From Bradyrhizobium sp. JYMT SZCCT0180 (GTDB lineage Bacteria > Pseudomonadota > Alphaproteobacteria > Rhizobiales > Xanthobacteraceae): DNA of 64,000 nt. Every line of letters begins with the position of its first letter. Position 1 is the first letter of the stretch. The notes under the pieces were generated by a model. The model made no database searches and was not told the origin of the DNA. It saw only the letters and a list, made by a program, of their open reading frames with translations. Made by a program: the position numbers and the translations under genes. The stretch covers positions 248,001 through 312,000 of the forward strand of contig NZ_JAFCLZ010000002.1 in the NCBI RefSeq assembly GCF_018130165.1. The letters are read 5' to 3'. This document shows positions 16,852 to 25,090 of the stretch, one piece after another.

Positions 16852-16931
16852 TGTCGTCCACTCCTTGTCAGGTCGGGCGGACCATTCCGCCGTCGATGGG
16901 CAGATCAATGCCGCAGGACGCTTGCCGTCGC

Positions 16932-16947
16932 TGTGACGGACGTCACA
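16932..16947. promoter_or_regulatory. CRP-type site (TGTGA-N6-TCACA)
   Basis: TGTGACGGACGTCACA matches the CRP/FNR-superfamily consensus TGTGA-N6-TCACA in all ten arm positions. It lies 81 bp upstream of the double-glycine peptide start (16851) and about 100 bp upstream of the divergent GNAT gene (17047). The first placement is suited to class I activation of the peptide gene. The consensus match is visible; the target gene is inferred. Confidence 0.55.
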
Positions 16948-17046
16948 CGAGGTCGCTTGGGTCGAACCGAGAAGCCGCGGCGTACTGGATCCTCCGCTTT
17001 CGCGGAGGATTGGATTTGGGTCGTACCGACGAGGTTTCCATTCGCT

Positions 17047-17550
17047 ATGGCAGACGATGTTGTTCACCCGATGATCCCAAGACCAGCCGACCCCTCCGAA
17101 ACCAGCGTGCTGACGCGCCTGTGGCATGACGGCTGGCAGGATGCCCACGCCGCGATCCTGCCGCCGGCGCTGGCGCGTGCGCGCACGTTTGAAGATTTTG
17201 CCGAACGGATGTCCGTCGCGCTTGCCGATGTGCGGGTGATTGGCCCGCTGGGCGCGCCATTGGGCTTTGCGATGCTGAAGGGCGATGAGCTCAATCAGTT
17301 CTACGTCACATCGGCAGCGCGCGGCACGGGTGTCGCGGCCACGCTGATCGCGGACGCGGAGGTGCAGATGTCGCAGCGCGGCGTCGAGACGGCCTGGCTC
17401 GCCTGCGCGATCGGCAATTCGCGCGCCGCAAAATTTTACGAGAAGAGCGGATGGCATCTCGCCCGGACGATGGTCAACCGCCTCGATACCGTTGACGGCC
17501 CGTTCGATCTCGAAATCTGGCGTTATGAGAAATTGCTGACGCGGGGCTGA
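17047..17550 (+). CDS. GNAT-family N-acetyltransferase
   Basis: 167 residues from ATG 17047; the open frame begins upstream but is antisense to the peptide gene there. Acetyl-CoA binding motif A is LNQFYVTSAARGTGVAATLIADAE (R/Q-x-x-G-x-G/A equivalent: ARGTGVA), followed by the C-terminal strand CAIGNSRAAKFYEKSGWHLA. The substrate is unknown. It converges with the TetR gene 22 bp downstream. Confidence 0.85.
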   Translation: MADDVVHPMIPRPADPSETSVLTRLWHDGWQDAHAAILPPALARARTFEDFAERMSVALADVRVIGPLGAPLGFAMLKGDELNQFYVTSAARGTGVAATLIADAEVQMSQRGVETAWLACAIGNSRAAKFYEKSGWHLARTMVNRLDTVDGPFDLEIWRYEKLLTRG

Positions 17551-17572
17551 AGTTGCCGTGACTGTCGCTACG

Positions 17573-18169
17573 TCATTCCTCGATCTGCAGCAACCCGACC
17601 GCAAGATGCCGGAACGCCGCGACCGCCTTGGCAAGGACGGCGCGGGGATCGTCGGCCGCCGCAATCCACAGCGCAGCGCTGAGCGCGGCGCCATTGAGCA
17701 GCCGGGCGGCCGCTTCCGCATCGACCGGCCGGACCGTTTTCGCATCGATCAGCGCCTGGATGGTTTGCGTCGTGGTGCGCAGGCACTCGTTCTGGTTCGG
17801 CCATCGCGAGGGATCGCCGAGCACGGCCGGCCCGTCCAGCAGCATGATGCGCTGGATCTCCGGCTCCAGCGCCATCTCGATAAAGGCGATGTTGGCGTCG
17901 AGAAAGCCGAGCCATGCGGTCTTGGCCCGGTCCTGGACGATGCGCATCCGCGCCACCATTTCGGCGTCGATCTGGTCGATCACCGCCTGCAGCAGGCCCT
18001 TCTTGTCGCCGAAATTGTGGTAGAGCGCGCCGCGCGTCAGGCCGGCCTTGGCGGTGAGTTCGTCCATCGACGCCGCCGCATAACCCTCGGCCGCAAACGC
18101 CTTGCGGGCGGCCCTGATGAGCTTGGCCCGGGTCTTCTCCACCATCTGCGCCCGCCGCTTTGCGACCAA
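17573..18169 (-). CDS. TetR-family repressor, divergent from a RidA gene
   Basis: About 198 residues. N-terminal HTH: KLIRAARKAFAAEGYAAASM then LTAKAGLTRGALYHNFGDKKGLL. The C-terminal ligand domain ends at VAAFRHLAVGLLQIEE. I place the start at TTG 18169, with GGAG 9 bp upstream, because ATGs further up (18208, 18214) fall inside the operator array; ATG 18145 is also possible. Transcribed away from RidA (18316) across three palindromes, so it should repress both itself and that gene. Confidence 0.85.
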   Translation of the reverse strand: MVAKRRAQMVEKTRAKLIRAARKAFAAEGYAAASMDELTAKAGLTRGALYHNFGDKKGLLQAVIDQIDAEMVARMRIVQDRAKTAWLGFLDANIAFIEMALEPEIQRIMLLDGPAVLGDPSRWPNQNECLRTTTQTIQALIDAKTVRPVDAEAAARLLNGAALSAALWIAAADDPRAVLAKAVAAFRHLAVGLLQIEE

Positions 18170-18187
18170 AGCCAAACTCCAAAAAAG

Positions 18188-18251
18188 ATACGCCGCGTAT
18201 GCCATTGACATACGGCGCGTATGAACAGATATAGCGGCATACGGGGCGTAT
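18188..18251. promoter_or_regulatory. Three TetR operators, ATACG-N3-CGTAT
   Basis: Three 13-bp sites with identical arms and different centres: ATACGCCGCGTAT (18188-18200), ATACGGCGCGTAT (18210-18222) and ATACGGGGCGTAT (18239-18251). Centres are 22 and 29 bp apart, placing the first two on the same DNA face. They fill the gap between the divergent TetR and RidA genes. Confidence 0.8.
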
Positions 18252-18315
18252 ATCAATGCTCCTGCCGGCCGCAAGCGTTACGGTCGGGCTTGCCTCGTTC
18301 AAATGGAGTGAAACA

Positions 18316-18714
18316 ATGTCAAAACGCGACGCAATTTTCCCTGCCGGCCGGCAGGCGCTGTACGAAATCAACCGCTATTCGGCGGCGATCCGCTCCGGCG
18401 ATCTGCTGTTCGTCTCCGGCCAGGTCGGCAGCCGCGATGACGGCTCGCCCGAGCCTGACTTTGCAAAGCAGGTCCAGCTTGCCTTCGATAATCTCGCCGC
18501 CGTGCTGAAGGCCGCCGGTTGCACCTTCGACGACGTCGTCGACGTCACCACCTTCCACACCGACCCGGCCAGGCAGTGGGAGACGATCGGCCCTATCAGG
18601 CTGAAGGCGATCGGCGAGGCGCCATACCCGAACTGGACCGCGGTCGGCGTGAACTGGCTGGCCGGCTTTGATTTCGAGATCAAGGTCATCGCGCGCATTC
18701 CGCAGCCTGCCTGA
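18316..18714 (+). CDS. RidA/RutC-family protein under TetR control
   Basis: 132 residues from ATG 18316, supported by TGGAGTG upstream. Family strands GDLLFVSGQVGSRDDGS, VQLAFDNLAAVLKAAGCTFDDVVDVTTFHTD and C-terminal GFDFEIKVIARIPQPA are intact. Likely an imine/enamine deaminase or small-molecule hydrolase. It is the only gene on its side of the operator array, so the TetR ligand may be its substrate or a related compound. Different subfamily from the RidA at 1899. Confidence 0.9.
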   Translation: MSKRDAIFPAGRQALYEINRYSAAIRSGDLLFVSGQVGSRDDGSPEPDFAKQVQLAFDNLAAVLKAAGCTFDDVVDVTTFHTDPARQWETIGPIRLKAIGEAPYPNWTAVGVNWLAGFDFEIKVIARIPQPA

Positions 18715-18978
18715 CCGAGTGGCGGGGCGCCAAATTCGCAGCATGGATTGGCCGGCCTTTCCGCCATGGCCCGAAGAGCGAAGGCGGCCACCGCTTGATC
18801 ATGGTTTCGCAAACGTTGATGCGCTGCCACCAGCGCTGAAACAGTTCTCAGACGGACCATTAAACCTTTGGAGATAATTATTCCGGTGTGCAACCGGGTG
18901 TTATCCGCATGTTCGGCAAGGAAGGCGGGACCGACAATCCCGGAATATTTCCGCTCTCCCCGGTACGGGATCATTTCA

Positions 18979-19932
18979 ATGGATGATGATGCACTCGAGC
19001 TGCCGACGATGGAGGTCCGTGGTTGGATCGCGGGCGCGGCGCGTCAATGTGGCTACCGGGCGGAACTTGCGGATGGCCTTGGTTACTGCGCTTGGTGGCT
19101 TGAGAACCGTAACATGAGCGGCGTCTTGCGCGCGGTTTCCTATTTGTTGGCAATTCACGGCAGGAGGTACAGCGACCTCCAGCCTCAAACACGCGACGAG
19201 GGAGTTGTCTGCCTTTGCCCGATAACTTGCGGCACGTTGATAGCAACACGGGCGCTGGAAAACGCGTCGGAGTTTTCTGAATGGACCGGCGGGATTTCAA
19301 CCGTAGACCCGGTCTTGATGACACCGATCATCGCTCAATTCCTCGATTACAAGTTTGATGTGTGCCTGCGATACAACGGCCTGGATCTCGTGTTCTCCGA
19401 ACACGGCGTAACGGTTTTCTCGAAATCCTTGGCCGGGATGCACCTGATCAATGCCGAAACTGGCGTGGATACAGCGATACGCCTGGTCGAAGCAAATCGC
19501 AGCGACGTGCCGCCGACCCATCCATACAAGAGGAACGACACGCTCCGGGTACCGAAGTTTCGCTATCTCGAAGGGGGTGGATTTCGATTTGACGCAAACA
19601 TGAATGTGCTGCACGAGCTCGATGCACTGGTGACCTGGCAAGGTGGTTTCGATTATTATTTTGCCCACCAGGAGGAACCGGATGTCTGGGATCAGGCCCA
19701 GCGCAACCTGCGCATGATTGGCCTGTCTGACGCCGCTGAACTCTTCGGTATCGCCCGGGATTTGTTCTTGAAGGATGCGATGGCCGACGAGACTGAGGTG
19801 GCGAGCCGCTACCTTTCCGAAATGCGCAAACTGAATGCCCTTTGGCGAGATTACGTGCCTGCGCTTCACCGGGCATTGGCCAACTGGAGGAGCGCGCGCG
19901 GGCTGGAGGAATTCGGCCTGAAGGGATGGTAG
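18979..19932 (+). CDS. Two-part protein: DUF3726-like N-terminus, DUF4375/DMP19-like C-terminus
   Basis: About 317 residues from ATG 18979. The N-terminal half resembles DUF3726 proteins (EVRGWIAGAARQCGYRAELADGLGYCAWWLE). The C-terminal ~110 residues resemble DMP19/DUF4375 (GGFDYYFAHQEEPDVWDQA, then RNLRMIGLSDAAELFGIARDLF). I know of no experimental function for the first; the second has been linked to DNA mimicry and immunity-type proteins. Both assignments are from memory of motifs. Base composition is lower in GC than the neighbouring housekeeping genes. The 265 bp before it show nothing. Confidence 0.65.
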   Translation: MDDDALELPTMEVRGWIAGAARQCGYRAELADGLGYCAWWLENRNMSGVLRAVSYLLAIHGRRYSDLQPQTRDEGVVCLCPITCGTLIATRALENASEFSEWTGGISTVDPVLMTPIIAQFLDYKFDVCLRYNGLDLVFSEHGVTVFSKSLAGMHLINAETGVDTAIRLVEANRSDVPPTHPYKRNDTLRVPKFRYLEGGGFRFDANMNVLHELDALVTWQGGFDYYFAHQEEPDVWDQAQRNLRMIGLSDAAELFGIARDLFLKDAMADETEVASRYLSEMRKLNALWRDYVPALHRALANWRSARGLEEFGLKGW

Positions 19933-19978
19933 GGCCGTAGCGGTCTCCGATCTCCAAGGCGAGTTGCCCGCCTTCACC

Positions 19979-20476
19979 TCAACCCCGCGACAGCTTCTCG
20001 AACCGCTTGATCAGCCGCTCGCGCTTCAGCCGGGACAGCCGCCTGATCCAGAAAATCCCGTTGAGCTGATCGATCTCGTGCTGGTGGCAGACCGCGCGCA
20101 GGCCTTGCGATTCCTCGGTTCGGGCATGGCCGTCGACGTCATGATAGCTGATCCGCAACCGGGCATGGCGCTCGATGTCGTCGTTGACGCCGGGCATCGA
20201 GACGCTGCCTTCCTGATGCATGATCATCTCGGGCGAGGCCCAGATGATCTCCGGATTGACATAGGTCCGCGCGCCATCGACCGGGTCGAGATCGAGCACC
20301 ACGACGCGAAGCGAGACGCCGATGTGCGGCGCGGTGATGCCGATGCCGGGTGCGGCGTGCATGGTCTCGAGCAGGTCTGTCGCCAGCTCGCGCAGCGTGC
20401 CGTCGAACGCGGTCACTCGCTGCGCAGGGAGTGCGAGCCGGGGATCGGGATAGCGGACGATAGGGCGGATGGTCAT
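19979..20476 (-). CDS. Peptide deformylase-like protein with degenerate metal site
   Basis: 165 residues with clear deformylase fold sequence, but all three active-site motifs are altered. G-x-G-x-A-A-x-Q reads GIGITAPH (Gln to His). EGCxS reads EGSVS (metal-binding Cys to Ser). HExxH reads HEIDQ (second metal-binding His to Gln). Only the first metal His and the catalytic Glu remain, so ordinary Fe2+/Zn2+ deformylation is unlikely. The C-terminus (RLSRLKRERLIKRFEKL) is conserved in family style, so it is under selection and not simply decaying. I believe related rhizobial proteins share these changes. Confidence 0.88.
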   Translation of the reverse strand: MTIRPIVRYPDPRLALPAQRVTAFDGTLRELATDLLETMHAAPGIGITAPHIGVSLRVVVLDLDPVDGARTYVNPEIIWASPEMIMHQEGSVSMPGVNDDIERHARLRISYHDVDGHARTEESQGLRAVCHQHEIDQLNGIFWIRRLSRLKRERLIKRFEKLSRG

Positions 20477-20580
20477 GATCTGTTGTAGCGCATGCGTGGG
20501 TCTCCCGTGTTGCTTATCGCTTTAACCGGAACGAGACATTTTCGTCCTATACAACCGGCAAGCTAGAGTCGGAGTGGACC

Positions 20581-22137
20581 ATGGCCAGCCTGAAGCCCCT
20601 GAACGTTGCCGCCATCACGATCGCGGCCGTGATGGCGCTGGTGATCTTCCGAGGCATCGCAACGGGCGCGTGGATACCATGGGGCGCGGCCATTTTCATC
20701 GCCATCACGCTTGGAATCGTCGCGGCGACGCTGGTCGCTTTGCTGCCCGGTAACGGAAGTGACAAACAAGATAAGCCCGCCAGCACCCCCGCTATTTCCG
20801 CCCGTGCGGCTTCGCCATCGATCGCCCCCACGGCCGGCGTTGTCAGGCAGGATCTTCGCGCCGCTTCGGTTCGCATCGAGCCTGCGCGGACCGCGATTGT
20901 CTTCCTGCAGCAGATGCCGCCCAGCCATGATCCCCGGCATCTCAGCTATTTCGGCGGTCTTCCGACCGCGCCTCGTTCCTTCACATGGCCGACCTGGACG
21001 CATAAAGGCGCGACCGAGCCGCTTCACTTCGTGATGCAGATCGATTGCGCCGCCGTGCCGGCATCGGCGCGGCATGAGGCATTTCCTTCGCAGGGCGTGC
21101 TGTATTTCTTTCTCGACTTGCGCTGGGGTCATTCGAACGGTTTTCGCGTGCTCTATACGGAGAACGCGATGGATGCGATGGCGCAGGCGCCCGCACCGGC
21201 TAATCTTGCCGCCGTCTACGGATCAGAGGCGCGCCATGCCTGGCGCTGGACCGAAGCGCTGGACGACCCTGATACGCGCTTGCCAAAACTGTTGCTGAAA
21301 TGGCCGTTCGATCCGCTGGCCATTGCGATTCCTCCGGCCCTTATCGAGGCCTGGCGCAGCGAGATCGATGAGGAAAACGAAAATCCCGTGTTTTGGTGGC
21401 CCGAATTGCGGGCCATGGATGCCGTGCTGCTCGAAGCGCAGGAAGCGCGAAGAGGCGTTGCAGCTCCCCCTGATGATGCCGCACCCAAGCAGGCCGGCAT
21501 AAGCAGGCCTTACGCGACCTATCCGCAGGACTGGTGCGCGATCGAGATCGGCGCAGGATTGGTTCTCGGCTACGTGAACCGTGAGCTTCGCTATGCCGGG
21601 ACCAGCTATCGCCTGCGCGCGATGACCGCCGAGGACATTCAGGCGATGTCGGAGCGGATCGGCCTGGAGGCACGGCAATGGCTGGTGCAAGCTGCCCAGC
21701 ACGCGCCTTTCGCGGCGACGTCGGAGCAGACGCGCGACAGCTTCTGGTCATGGCTGGAGGGTTGGCGAGATTTCTCGGCGGTCGTGATCCAGCAAGCCGC
21801 GAGGCTTTCCATCGAGGCGGCGCTCGCCGAGTCCGCCGAGGCGGCGAGTCGCATTCCCAAGGAGGCGATTGCGCGCATCGAAGCCACCCACGCCCTTGCC
21901 ACGCGAGCCGAGTCCGGCATCTTCGCCGCCACCCCCGACCGCATGCTGGCGCCGCCAGGTTACGTGCAGGGCAATGAGGAGGAAACCGCCGGCACGCATT
22001 TGCTGCTTCTGGAACTGTCCTCCGACGAAGGGCTCGGACATCATTTCGGGGAAGGCGTGTACCAGTTCTGGATTCTGCCCGACGACCTTCGCACGCGTCG
22101 CTTCGACCGTGTCTTGCTCACGACAACCGGATATTGA
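20581..22137 (+). CDS. DUF1963 (YwqG-like) protein, membrane-anchored
   Basis: 518 residues. Two N-terminal hydrophobic segments (VAAITIAAVMALVIF and GAAIFIAITLGIVAATLVALL) anchor it. The body is DUF1963/YwqG-like: YFGGLPTAPRSFTWPTW, LHFVMQIDCAAVPA, GVLYFFLDLRWGHSNGFRVLY. The C-terminal part has GTHLLLLELSSDEGLGHHFGEGVYQFWILPDDL, the paired closing strand of the fold. Function unknown; YwqG-type proteins are suspected in immunity or stress contexts. A paralogue follows 10 bp later. Confidence 0.85.
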   Translation: MASLKPLNVAAITIAAVMALVIFRGIATGAWIPWGAAIFIAITLGIVAATLVALLPGNGSDKQDKPASTPAISARAASPSIAPTAGVVRQDLRAASVRIEPARTAIVFLQQMPPSHDPRHLSYFGGLPTAPRSFTWPTWTHKGATEPLHFVMQIDCAAVPASARHEAFPSQGVLYFFLDLRWGHSNGFRVLYTENAMDAMAQAPAPANLAAVYGSEARHAWRWTEALDDPDTRLPKLLLKWPFDPLAIAIPPALIEAWRSEIDEENENPVFWWPELRAMDAVLLEAQEARRGVAAPPDDAAPKQAGISRPYATYPQDWCAIEIGAGLVLGYVNRELRYAGTSYRLRAMTAEDIQAMSERIGLEARQWLVQAAQHAPFAATSEQTRDSFWSWLEGWRDFSAVVIQQAARLSIEAALAESAEAASRIPKEAIARIEATHALATRAESGIFAATPDRMLAPPGYVQGNEEETAGTHLLLLELSSDEGLGHHFGEGVYQFWILPDDLRTRRFDRVLLTTTGY

Positions 22138-22147
22138 AGGGGGGAGC

Positions 22148-22795
22148 ATGTCCTGGTGGCAATTGCTGATCGTTTGCGCCGCGGCGTTTATTGTCTGGGA
22201 CTTTCGCCGTTTCCGGCGAGCCAAGGAAGCGGAGAAGGCGAGGTCGATTCCGTCTGGCGCCCGTAGCGACGATCCTGCCAAGCCGATGCGCGATGTCCCG
22301 GTCAGTCCACCTGCCGGCGTCAGCGAAAGCGTCTCCGTCATCCTGCGGCGGCAGGTCCCGCCGCGGTTCGAAGCACCGCGATCATGGCTGGGCGGCCTGC
22401 TGATGATGCCGGATCACGTCGAATGGCCGCGGTCAGTTTCCGCCGAGCATCCGGAGAAGGGCGAGCGGCCGCTGCATTTCCTCGCGCAGATCGCCTGTGC
22501 CGACCTGCCCGCCGAACTCTGGGGCGGGCTCGGACCGCGTGAGGGCTGGCTGCTGCTGTTCGTCGATCCCAATCAAGGCGCGCCCGAAGAACCCGACGCC
22601 TTTCGTATCCTCCACGTCGATACGCTGGGACCCGAGCGGAAGCCGCCGTTCGATCTCGGCCCCGTCTATGACGGCGTCTACACCGATCCGGGCTATGGCT
22701 ATTGCCGCTCGCTGGCTGAGGTGCCGACACTCTGGCGGCGTTGGCCGGTCGACCTGGTTGTCGTTGCCAACACACTGACCAAAGAAGGCAACTGA
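22148..22795 (+). CDS. DUF1963 paralogue, N-terminal part ending at in-frame TGA
   Basis: 215 residues from ATG 22148, with an N-terminal hydrophobic anchor (WWQLLIVCAAAFIVW) and the first half of the DUF1963 pattern (WLGGLLMMPDHVEWP, LHFLAQIACADLPAEL, GWLLLFVDPNQ). It stops at TGA 22793 in mid-domain, and the same frame stays open after the stop with the expected continuation (see next entry). So it is either a truncated gene or one half of a split pseudogene. Together the two parts match the upstream paralogue in length (545 vs 518 codons). Confidence 0.75.
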   Translation: MSWWQLLIVCAAAFIVWDFRRFRRAKEAEKARSIPSGARSDDPAKPMRDVPVSPPAGVSESVSVILRRQVPPRFEAPRSWLGGLLMMPDHVEWPRSVSAEHPEKGERPLHFLAQIACADLPAELWGGLGPREGWLLLFVDPNQGAPEEPDAFRILHVDTLGPERKPPFDLGPVYDGVYTDPGYGYCRSLAEVPTLWRRWPVDLVVVANTLTKEGN

Positions 22796-22798
22796 ACG

Positions 22799-23785
22799 GT
22801 AGTCGCGCCGGACAGTTTCGCGGAGATTCTCTATGCGGGGCAGCCCGTCGCCCCTGACCGGGAACGGCCGTCCGACCCCGAGCCCTTCACCTGGCGCGGC
22901 GCGCTTTACGTGCTCGACAGCATCGAACGCGCGTGCTCCACACCGATGGATGAGTTGCGGCTTCCCAACGAGCTTGTCGAGCGGCTCAACCAGCCGGGCT
23001 ACATCGGCTCCATCCTCGCCGCGGTCGATGCGGATGACGCCAAGTGGACCGCATCGTCGCGGCCCTTGCTCGAAGGTCCTGAGCCGGAAGACGAGACGCT
23101 GCGCCTGCGCCGCGTCCAAACGATTGCGGTGGCCGAGGTGCGGAGGACGCGGCGCGAAGCGCTGGCCGCTTTCCTGGCGCGCCACTCGACGCCGGACTCG
23201 ATCATCGCCTATCTGCGCCGGTCTAACCGCGACCTTCGGCATTGGCGCGCAGCAGTCGTGGACCGTGTTGCCGGCGAAAGATCCGCCGTTCTTGGCCATG
23301 ATCTCGACAGCCCGATGCCGATTGAGGCCTGGCAAACGCTCAAGACACGCCTCCGGCAGGACACCTTCCGTTTCTGGAATTACCACTGGGTGGACAGGGA
23401 TGGCGAACGGCTTCATGTCAGCTTCTGGGAGAAAGAACTCTCTGCCGATCTCGGTCAGCGCACCGGCGTCCGCGAACTGGTGGCCGACTATTATGTGGAT
23501 GTTGCGCGTCAATCCTTGATCCCGCGGGCCGTGCTTGCGGAATTCGAGCCGCATTGGCGAAGCCTCCATCACAACCGGCCTCATCGCATGGGCGGTTATC
23601 GCAATGGTGTCCAGTCGGACGCCCAAATCGGTCCCACGAACGAGCTCTTGCTGTTCCAGATCGCGAGCGATGACGCCATGCACTGGAGCTGGGGCGATTC
23701 CGGCGCCTATTATTTTTTCTTGAAACCGGACGAGTTGAAAGCGCTGAACTTCTCAAGCGCGCAGATACTCCTTGAATGCCATTGA
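22799..23785 (+). pseudogene. DUF1963 paralogue, C-terminal part continuing in the same frame
   Basis: Directly after the TGA the same frame reads on as TVVAPDSFAEILYAGQPVA and then about 300 more codons to TGA 23783, including YFFLKPDELKALNF, the closing strand also seen in the upstream paralogue (QFWILPDDLRTRRF). There is no frameshift, only the stop. Independent translation is possible from GTG 22910, but no good ribosome site is seen. The codon pattern stays coding-like throughout, so the nonsense change is recent or read through. Confidence 0.7.
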
Positions 23786-23821
23786 TGGCGGCCGGACAAT
23801 TGAATTGCTGCGGATCGGCTC

Positions 23822-24421
23822 ATGATGACGATGACGAACTACTCTGACAGGACATATGCCGGCCTGGCCACGCAGATCGCTCGCATATTATGGGGGCTGT
23901 GCGACGCAGAGATCGAGGGGAAACTGGTGTACTTTCATGCCTGCGAAAACAATCTCAATGCCCCCTGTGACATGCTTGCCCGCCTTGGGCTGATGCGGGA
24001 TTGGGAAGTGTCGCACTGTTTCGCTTCGGATTGGTCGCCGTTTAACGAAGCTGCTTTGATCCGTCATCCTGGAGAGCCTACGGGAGACGACCTGTTATTG
24101 GGCTTGATGTTTTACACGGAGTGGTTCCCCAACAATGCCGCGTTTCGCAATCGAGGTCGAGTAGCCGGCGTGGATGTCAGCCTTGATGACCGAGCCCGCC
24201 GGACGCCGGCTGGCGAGCGCTATCTGACATGGGCGGTTCAAGGGGCTTGCGAGTTGGTCATGAAACTCGACGCTGGATCGTGGCAGGCCAACGGTGTTTT
24301 CTCGCCGTCTGGCCCATATCTAGACAGCACCGATCTTGATCTCTATTGGCATTCTCGCAACGAAATGATCCGGCGGCTCGGCAGTGAAAAGCTGTTGTAC
24401 CCTCACGTTACCAGCGCATAA
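23822..24421 (+). CDS. Orphan protein of unknown function
   Basis: 199 residues. No family recognised. Two Trp-rich stretches (LWGLCDAE, MFYTEWFPNN), cysteines in CENNLNAPC, and an acidic LDSTDLDLYWHSRNEMIRRL near the end. No signal or membrane segment. Its GC content is lower than most of the window. It follows the decayed DUF1963 gene by 36 bp and precedes a small membrane protein gene on the opposite strand. Confidence 0.6.
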   Translation: MMTMTNYSDRTYAGLATQIARILWGLCDAEIEGKLVYFHACENNLNAPCDMLARLGLMRDWEVSHCFASDWSPFNEAALIRHPGEPTGDDLLLGLMFYTEWFPNNAAFRNRGRVAGVDVSLDDRARRTPAGERYLTWAVQGACELVMKLDAGSWQANGVFSPSGPYLDSTDLDLYWHSRNEMIRRLGSEKLLYPHVTSA

Positions 24422-24424
24422 TGG

Positions 24425-24823
24425 CTAGGCATGCGTCATCGCTCGCAACGAAAGCCAGCCGACCAACGGCAATGCCAGTAAGACCGCCACTCCAAACCCT
24501 GCCGATCGTGCCTTGTGCAGGTCACGCTGCTGCAGCAGTCGCCATGCCTGCACTGCCGAAATGACGACGAACAGCGCGTAGCCGCCGGCCAGAATCGCGG
24601 CGAACTGATTGAATGTCAGTGGAAGTTCGCTCAGGTTGAACGCTTTTGCGATGGAAGCCGCCGGCACGCCGATGAAGATGACGAACCCGATCGCGAGCAG
24701 GAAGCCGAGCATCCCGCCCGGAAACGATGTCCCCGACAGCGCGACAGCCGCTGCCAACAGGATGAGTGATGTATTGAACGCGCGCTGGGTCACGACTGGG
24801 AAACTCCGTCCTTTGGCGAGCAA
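24425..24823 (-). CDS. Small membrane protein of unknown function
   Basis: 132 residues with four hydrophobic segments (TSLILLAAAVALSG, GFLLAIGFVIFIGVP, AAILAGGYALFVVISAV, GFGVAVLLALPLVGWLSL). No family recognised. It converges with the orphan gene, the two stop codons being 3 bp apart. Starts within a GC-rich region lacking an obvious ribosome site. Confidence 0.65.
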   Translation of the reverse strand: MLAKGRSFPVVTQRAFNTSLILLAAAVALSGTSFPGGMLGFLLAIGFVIFIGVPAASIAKAFNLSELPLTFNQFAAILAGGYALFVVISAVQAWRLLQQRDLHKARSAGFGVAVLLALPLVGWLSLRAMTHA

Positions 24824-25090
24824 CGCCGAAATGCGCCTTCACCATGCAACGTCAATAATGGGGGCCCCGCCAAAACGCGACCAGGTGCCCAATTCCCAAA
24901 ATACTCGGCCTGATTCCATACCGACCTCACATGAACTTCGCCGCCTCTCTTGTCGGCAACCTATCGTGAGGCCGTTAAAGCAACCTCATTGGCCCATGTG
25001 GAAATGCGGCACGTGAAAGTAGAATTCGCGGATTGGTTTATGGATTGCAAAATTGTTCGGTTGACCTTGATCGTACTCAGAGGGCCGGTA

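Noticed and set aside
22148..23785. Selenocysteine at the TGA in the DUF1963 gene
   Set aside because: No SECIS-like hairpin is evident right after the TGA, and the paralogue shows no cysteine at a comparable place.
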